A stretch of 17,481 bases of DNA from an uncultured bacterium (GTDB lineage Bacteria; Bacillota; Clostridia; Oscillospirales; Oscillospiraceae): assembly GCA_905214155.1 (NCBI GenBank), contig CAJMLC010000018.1, positions 1 through 17,481 of the forward strand, given 5' to 3'. The notes beneath the pieces were generated by a model. It saw only the letters and a list, made by a program, of their open reading frames with translations, ran no database searches and was not told the origin of the DNA. The translations under genes and the position numbers were made by a program. Every line of letters starts with the position of its first letter. The stretch's first letter is position 1. Positions 13,743-17,481 of the stretch are shown here, piece by piece.

Positions 13743-13771
13743 ATGACAAGTCGACGCGCGAATGCTATACT
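13743..13771 (+). promoter_or_regulatory. Promoter of the glycerate kinase operon
   Basis: ATGACA (13743-13748) and TATACT (13766-13771) are separated by 17 bases and lie just past the cdaR terminator. Transcription would start near 13778, leaving about 45 bases of leader. A 12-residue open frame (ATG 13788 to TGA 13824-13826) overlaps the glycerate kinase start codon, so coupled translation is possible, though its own ribosome site is poor. Confidence 0.6.
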
Positions 13772-13822
13772 GAATCCATATCAAAAGATGGGAGAGCGCC
13801 CCTTTGCGGGTGCGAAAGCGAT

Positions 13823-14980
13823 ATGAAGGTTATCATTGCCGCTGACTCCTTTAAGGGAAGCTGTTCGGCGGAGGAAGCCGTCTCCGCTATGGAGCGCGGC
13901 GTCCACAAGGTCTTTCCCGATGCGCAGACGGTCGGGATCCCCGTTGCTGACGGCGGCGAGGGGACGGTCGATGCGCTCGTCGCCGCCACGGGCGGGAAGA
14001 AGGTCTGTATCACGGCGCACGACCCACTGGGCCGCCCCATTTCCGCAGAATATGGCGTTCTGCCGGATGGCACGGCCGTCGTGGAGACCGCCGCAGCCTC
14101 CGGCCTGCCGCGGCTGCGGCCCGAGGAGCGTGACGCGTTACATGCGACCAGCTGCGGAACAGGCGAGCTGATCCGCCACGCGCTCGAGCACGGCGCACGC
14201 CGCCTGATCCTTGGTCTGGGCGGCTCAGCCACCACGGACGGCGGCATGGGGCTCGCGCAGGTGCTCGGCGTCGCGTTCCTTGACGCCGACGGCAAGGCGC
14301 TCGCTCCGGGCGGCGGCAGCCTCGCGCGGCTCGCACGCATTGAAACCGATGCAATCGTGCCGCAGGCCAAGGACTGCACGTTCATTCTCGCCTGCGATGT
14401 GCGCAACCAACTATGCGGTACGGAGGGCGCAGCTGCCGTGTTCGGCCCGCAGAAGGGCGCAACGCCCGAGCAAGTCGCTCTGCTTGATCAGGCGCTCTCC
14501 CGCTATGCGTCCGTCCTCTCCTCCCAGCTCGGCAGCGACGCCGCGCAGCGGGACGGCGCGGGCGCCGCAGGCGGGATTGGCTGCGCCATGATGGCCTTTT
14601 TCGGCGCATCTTTCCTCTCCGGCATTGATTTGGTTCTCGACGCCGCGGGATTTAGCACCGCAGTTGCCGGTGCCGACCTCGTTCTTACCGGCGAAGGACG
14701 GCTGGACGCACAGTCCGCTTACGGCAAAGTACCTTGCGGCGTGGCCCGCCGGGCCAAGGCCGTCCGGAACGTACCCGTCCTCGCCATCGGCGGCGCGCTT
14801 GGCGACGGCGCGGAATCCCTGTACAGCTGCGGCGTGGACGCACTCGCGAGCACCGTCAGCCGCATCACGACCCTCAAGAGCGCCATGACCAACGCCGTCG
14901 CGTCAATTGAGGAAACCACTGCGCGTACCATGCGTCTGCTTGACGCGGGACGAAAAATGGAGCAAAATAAGGTATCTTAA
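13823..14980 (+). CDS. garK: Glycerate kinase (type I, GarK/GlxK family)
   Basis: This 385-residue kinase phosphorylates D-glycerate with ATP, most often to 2-phosphoglycerate in this family, feeding lower glycolysis. Signatures: MKVIIAADSFKGSCSAEEA at the N-terminus, PVADGGEGTVDAL (40-52), the glycine-rich GLGGSATTDGGMG (131-143), and near residue 290 LTGEGRLDAQSAYGKVP. Length is typical (about 380). The start is ATG 13823, where homology begins; the frame is open further upstream but that region is promoter and leader. Ribosome binding is unremarkable (GCGAAAG). Its neighbours are a CdaR regulator upstream and a glycerate dehydrogenase-like gene 26 bases downstream, so D-glycerate is very likely an intermediate of this locus. 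Confidence 0.95.
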   Translation: MKVIIAADSFKGSCSAEEAVSAMERGVHKVFPDAQTVGIPVADGGEGTVDALVAATGGKKVCITAHDPLGRPISAEYGVLPDGTAVVETAAASGLPRLRPEERDALHATSCGTGELIRHALEHGARRLILGLGGSATTDGGMGLAQVLGVAFLDADGKALAPGGGSLARLARIETDAIVPQAKDCTFILACDVRNQLCGTEGAAAVFGPQKGATPEQVALLDQALSRYASVLSSQLGSDAAQRDGAGAAGGIGCAMMAFFGASFLSGIDLVLDAAGFSTAVAGADLVLTGEGRLDAQSAYGKVPCGVARRAKAVRNVPVLAIGGALGDGAESLYSCGVDALASTVSRITTLKSAMTNAVASIEETTARTMRLLDAGRKMEQNKVS

Positions 14981-15006
14981 CAAAAATACAGTAAGGAGAC
15001 AAGACC

Positions 15007-15975
15007 ATGAAAATTGTTGTACTCGACGGCTATACGGAAAATCCCGGCGATCTGAGCTGGGGCGGGCTGGAGCAGCTCGGCGATGTAACGGTCTATGACC
15101 GCACCTCCTACACGGAATCCCCGCTCATTGCCGAGCGCATCGGTGACGCAGAGATTGTTGTGATGAACAAGACCCCCATCTCGCGTGCGACGCTGGACAA
15201 GTGCCCGAACATCAAGCTCATCGCGGTACTTGCCACCGGCTATAACGTGGTGGACATCGCCTATGCCAAGGAGAAGGGCATTCCCGTGTGCAACGTGCCC
15301 AACTACGGCGGCTACTCCGTCAGCCAGTTCGCCATCGCCCTGATGCTTGAAGCCTGCCTGCACATCGGCCACCACAACCAGACCGTTCACGACGGCAAGT
15401 GGCAGAACGGCAACGAGTGGTGCTACTGGGATTATCCCCTCATTGAGCTTGCAGGCAAAACCTACGGCCTGCTCGGCTGCGGCAAGATCGGCTATCACAC
15501 GGCAGAAGCGGCCAAGGGCCTCGGAATGCACGTCATTACCTACGACAAGTATCCCTCACAGGCCGCCCGTGATCTGGGCGTGGAATTCGTGGAGCTCGAC
15601 GATCTCTTCGCCCGCTCTGATGTGCTGGGCCTCCAGATGCCTCTCATGGAGTTCAACACCGGCATCATCAGGAAGGAAAACATCGCCAAGATGAAAGACG
15701 GCGTCATCATCATCAACAACAGCCGCGGCCAGATGGTCGTCGAACAGGATCTGGCTGACGCACTCAACAGCGGCAAGGTCGCCTTCGCCGGCCTGGACGT
15801 GGTGTCCACCGAGCCGATCCGCGCCGACAATCCCCTGCTCAAGGCCAAAAACTGCATCATCACTCCCCATATGTCTTGGGGCTCGCAAGGCAGCCGCCAG
15901 CGCATCATGGACACGACAGCGGAGAACGTCAAGGCCTTCCTCGCCGGCAGCCCGGTCAACGTTGTCAACCGGTAA
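15007..15975 (+). CDS. D-2-hydroxyacid dehydrogenase, glycerate dehydrogenase/hydroxypyruvate reductase type (third of three)
   Basis: This 322-residue NAD-dependent enzyme resembles the HprA-type glycerate dehydrogenases: DLSWGGLEQLG near the N-terminus, LATGYNVVDI (75-84), NVPNYGGYSVSQFAIALMLE (96-115). The nucleotide loop is GLLGCGKIG (154-162), with Asp180 for NAD(H). Catalytic residues are Arg240 (NNSRGQMV), Glu269 (VSTEP) and His288 (TPHMSW). The TPH-x-SW-x(5)-R ending is typical of hydroxypyruvate reductases. It probably reduces hydroxypyruvate (or a related oxo acid) to D-glycerate for the kinase encoded just upstream, or runs in the oxidative direction. A strong AAGGAG site precedes ATG 15007. 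The DUF296 gene follows 15 bases downstream. Confidence 0.92.
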   Translation: MKIVVLDGYTENPGDLSWGGLEQLGDVTVYDRTSYTESPLIAERIGDAEIVVMNKTPISRATLDKCPNIKLIAVLATGYNVVDIAYAKEKGIPVCNVPNYGGYSVSQFAIALMLEACLHIGHHNQTVHDGKWQNGNEWCYWDYPLIELAGKTYGLLGCGKIGYHTAEAAKGLGMHVITYDKYPSQAARDLGVEFVELDDLFARSDVLGLQMPLMEFNTGIIRKENIAKMKDGVIIINNSRGQMVVEQDLADALNSGKVAFAGLDVVSTEPIRADNPLLKAKNCIITPHMSWGSQGSRQRIMDTTAENVKAFLAGSPVNVVNR

Positions 15976-15990
15976 AAGGAGCGTGCAGAT

Positions 15991-16413
15991 ATGGAACACC
16001 GTCGTTTCGGGTCGGATTGTGTGATTCGCATTCAAAAGGGCGAGGAAATCCTCGCCGCGCTCCGTCAGGTCTGCACACAGGAAAATATTGTGCTGGCCTC
16101 CGTCAATGGGATCGGCGCGGTGAACGACGTGACGCTCGGCGTGTTCAATAGCAAGAAGTTCGTGTATGAGTCCACGCGCTACACCGGCGATATGGAGATC
16201 GTCTCCTGCATGGGCAATGTCACGCAGAAGGACGGCGAGGTGTACCTGCACCTGCACATGGCCGTTGCCAACGCAACGAAAGGCGTGGTCTACGCTGGCC
16301 ACCTCAACGATGCGAAGATCAGCCTGACGGGTGAGTTTATCCTGCGCATCATCGACGGCAGGGTCGAGCGCGAGTATTCGCCCGAGGTGGGCCTGAACCT
16401 CTTCCGGTTCTGA
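15991..16413 (+). CDS. PPC/DUF296-domain protein
   Basis: This 140-residue single-domain protein of the plants-and-prokaryotes-conserved (PPC, DUF296) family opens with RRFGSDCVIRIQKGEEILAAL. Its core reads VLASVNGIGAVNDVTLGVF, and MEIVSCMGNVTQKDGEVYLHLHMAVAN is followed by GHLNDAKISLTGEFIL. The HLHMA and GHL histidines are the conserved, probably metal-associated positions. In plants the domain is part of AT-hook proteins; free-standing bacterial forms are trimeric and their role is unsettled (regulatory or small-ligand binding). AAGGAG lies nine bases before ATG 15991. As last gene of the glycerate kinase operon it may sense or bind a pathway intermediate; that is inference only. Confidence 0.9.
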   Translation: MEHRRFGSDCVIRIQKGEEILAALRQVCTQENIVLASVNGIGAVNDVTLGVFNSKKFVYESTRYTGDMEIVSCMGNVTQKDGEVYLHLHMAVANATKGVVYAGHLNDAKISLTGEFILRIIDGRVEREYSPEVGLNLFRF

Positions 16414-16423
16414 GTCCTTGAGG

Positions 16424-16605
16424 TCAGCCAGTCTGACGGCATTGTTGCCCTGTGTGGTCGATGTATGTCTCCGCCTCCGTGAGGAAAATTCTGGAGATCG
16501 GGACGATCTTGTACCCCTTACTGAGCAGATAGTCCAGAATGTCCGGCAGCGCCTCCGGCATATGCCCCCGCATTGCGGAAAAGCACGTTCGAGCCGCCGC
16601 TCACC
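16424..16605 (-). pseudogene. C-terminal remnant of a polysaccharide deacetylase, frameshifted
   Basis: On the minus strand, ending at TGA 16426-16424, the frame reads MPEALPDILDYLLSKGYKIVPIS...YIDHTGQQ. This is the C-terminal part of PdaA-like polysaccharide deacetylases (NodB homology domain). Just upstream and in another frame, GSNVLFRNAG matches the family's GSIVLFHN strand, so at least one frameshift occurred near 16565. The catalytic N-terminal part is missing. It lies tail-to-tail with the DUF296 gene, only 11 bases past its stop. What precedes it (16606-16690) shows no recognisable homology. Confidence 0.6.
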
Positions 16606-16694
16606 TTTGATGTCACACACCGGGTGGTTTTCCCTGTTGAAATGCATTTCCATTGGAATGCCTACTGCATTTTCCACCGCTAATGTGAAGTGCT

Positions 16695-17126
16695 ATGAAC
16701 GCAAGATATGTGGCAAGCAAGAAGATCCCGCCGGAGACGGTGCAGGAGATGATGCGCCGCTCGCTCTACCACATCAAGTGATACTTTAGCAAGGACCGGC
16801 CTGAACACCAACAAGGGCAAGGCGGAGAGCCAAAAGAGCGTCGTGAAGTACGCCAAATGGTATACGCGGAAAAGGAGAAGCAGTACCCAGCCTCGTTCAA
16901 GGTAGACTTTGTCGGAAAGCCATATGAGGGCGCGTGCTACTACCGCATCACCCACTGCCCCATCTGCGCCTATGCGGAAAGGCCGGGCATCTCGGAGCTG
17001 ATGCCACTGTTCTGTGAGCTGGACGAGGTCATGGTCTCCCTCCAGCACGGCGTGCTGCACCGCAGTCAGACGCTGGCAGGCGGCGGTAAATACTGCGATT
17101 ACTTCATCGCAGGAGACAAAGAGTAA
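16695..17126 (+). pseudogene. L-2-amino-thiazoline-4-carboxylic acid hydrolase-like protein, disrupted
   Basis: The C-terminal part (16857-17126) contains HCPICAYAERPGISELMPLFCELDEV, LHRSQTLAGGG and YCDYFI. This cysteine-rich pattern is that of the ATC hydrolase family (PF14196 type), found in many gut Clostridia. The start is ATG 16695 (MNARYVASKKIPPETVQEM). After 28 codons a TGA (16779-16781) replaces what looks like a Trp codon. Between about 16791 and 16865 the sensible sequence (TGLNTNKGKAES, VVKYAKWYT) is in the +1 frame, and it returns to the original frame at about 16866. So one nonsense and two compensating frameshifts break the gene. The intact family member makes L-cysteine precursors in pseudomonads; its role in gut Firmicutes is not known. 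Confidence 0.65.
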
Positions 17127-17138
17127 CTGCAAAAGCAA

Positions 17139-17168
17139 GAGGCAGCGTGACTTTCGTCACGCTGCCTC
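17139..17168 (-). terminator. Hairpin 1 of three: 13-pair stem, likely leftward (groEL) terminator
   Basis: GAGGCAGCGTGAC and GTCACGCTGCCTC pair perfectly. In the minus-strand transcript the loop is GAAA, a stable GNRA tetraloop, and the stem is followed by TTGCTTTTGC, so it can act as the terminator for transcription leaving groEL. Confidence 0.65.
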
Positions 17169-17215
17169 AGTCTATCGAAAAAGCCCAGCTCAAGCTGGAC
17201 TTTTTCGACAGACTG
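17168..17215. repeat. Hairpin 2 of three: 48-base near-perfect palindrome
   Basis: CAGTCT-a-TCGAAAAAG-c-CCAGCT pairs with AGCTGG-a-CTTTTTCGA-c-AGACTG with only the facing single-base mismatches shown in lower case. It directly abuts hairpins 1 and 3. Similar palindromes with CTTTTTCGACAG arms occur, to my recollection, in intergenic regions of related Clostridia, so it may be a dispersed repeat. Confidence 0.65.
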
Positions 17216-17249
17216 ACTCCCGGCATCCGCTGATGTGGATGCCGGGAGT
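17216..17249 (+). terminator. Hairpin 3 of three: 13-pair stem, likely rightward terminator
   Basis: ACTCCCGGCATCC (17216-17228) and GGATGCCGGGAGT (17237-17249) pair perfectly around an eight-base loop. On the plus strand the stem is followed by TTGTTCC, a moderate T-run, so it can stop transcription coming from the ATC-hydrolase remnant. Confidence 0.65.
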
Positions 17250-17396
17250 TTGTTCCGTATTAAGCCTTTCCAAATCGTCAAAATGTGTAAGTTGTGTGTA
17301 AGCTCACAGCACCTTGTCACAGAAAATCACGGTTCAGCGGAAAAATTCGCAGTTTTCAGCCAAGAATCTTCGGGAATCAGGCGGTCTTTCTATCTC

Positions 17397-17481
17397 TTAG
17401 TACATGCCGTCCATGCCGCCCATGCCGGCGGGAGCCGCGGGTGCGGGAGGCTCGGGCTTGTCGGCGACCAGCGCCTCGGTG
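17397..17481 (-). CDS. groL: Chaperonin GroEL, C-terminal end (partial)
   Basis: The minus strand reads TEALVADKPEPPAP, then AAPAGMGGMDGMY and stop TAA at 17399-17397. A TEA.V.dkPE stretch followed by a Pro/Ala linker and a Gly-Gly-Met tail is diagnostic of the GroEL C-terminus, which lines the chaperonin cavity floor. The rest lies beyond the right edge. As a core housekeeping gene it marks the probable end of the accessory catabolic region. Confidence 0.95.
   Translation of the reverse strand, partial: TEALVADKPEPPAPAAPAGMGGMDGMY

Noticed and set aside
13673..13822. Upstream start for glycerate kinase at 13673
   Set aside because: This stretch contains the cdaR terminator and the kinase promoter, and the family N-terminus begins at 13823.
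15556..16677. 373-codon minus-strand open frame
   Set aside because: It is antisense to the third dehydrogenase and DUF296 genes; only a short piece (16424-16605), mostly in another frame, resembles a real protein.
1..17481. CRISPR array, tRNA or rRNA genes
   Set aside because: No regularly spaced direct repeats and no tRNA- or rRNA-like conserved segments were seen on either strand.

Overview
The window looks like a chromosomal segment from a moderately GC-rich Clostridia bacterium, probably of the Oscillospiraceae/Ruminococcaceae type. The reasons are strong AAGGAG/GGAGG ribosome binding sites, a GroEL ending in a GGM-type tail, IS66- and IS110-type elements of clostridial style, and a tripartite tricarboxylate transporter beside RpiR, LysR and CdaR regulators. 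The placement rests on recognition of sequence style; no database search was run.

Layout. Positions 1-1392 are a decayed zone. It holds the possible start of a leftward gene with palindromic sites upstream, then C-terminal debris of a MetE-family methionine synthase, an internally deleted YoaK/DUF1275 membrane protein, and one end of an IS66-type element. Positions 1393-6429 are a leftward five-gene operon, read from 6429 down: D-2-hydroxyacid dehydrogenase, RraA-type aldolase/decarboxylase, then TctC, TctB and TctA. A LysR regulator (6600-7595) is divergent from it, with a consensus promoter, and an RpiR regulator (7665-8564) follows. An IS110-type element (about 8886-10400, transposase frameshifted) sits between RpiR and the next operon. 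From 10448 a rightward block encodes an HMGL-like (4-hydroxy-2-oxovalerate aldolase-like) enzyme and a second D-2-hydroxyacid dehydrogenase, closed by a terminator. Then come a CdaR-type sugar-diacid regulator with its own promoter and terminator, and an operon of glycerate kinase, a third dehydrogenase (hydroxypyruvate reductase/glycerate dehydrogenase type) and a small PPC/DUF296 protein. From 16414 to 17126 lie two more gene remnants (polysaccharide deacetylase; 2-aminothiazoline-4-carboxylate hydrolase). Three back-to-back hairpins follow, then the end of groEL.

How the genes may work together (inference). The genes suggest a dedicated catabolic locus for an organic hydroxy-acid, possibly an aldarate-like or branched hydroxy-diacid. 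TctABC would import it, one or two D-2-hydroxyacid dehydrogenases would oxidise it to a 2-oxo acid, and the RraA and/or HMGL-like aldolase would cleave it to pyruvate plus a small oxo or hydroxy-oxo acid. Glycerate dehydrogenase and glycerate kinase would send a C3 product (hydroxypyruvate or tartronate semialdehyde to D-glycerate to phosphoglycerate) into glycolysis. Three or four regulators (LysR, RpiR, CdaR and possibly the PPC protein) are consistent with tight substrate control. The substrate cannot be read from sequence alone; no aldarate dehydratase is present in the window.
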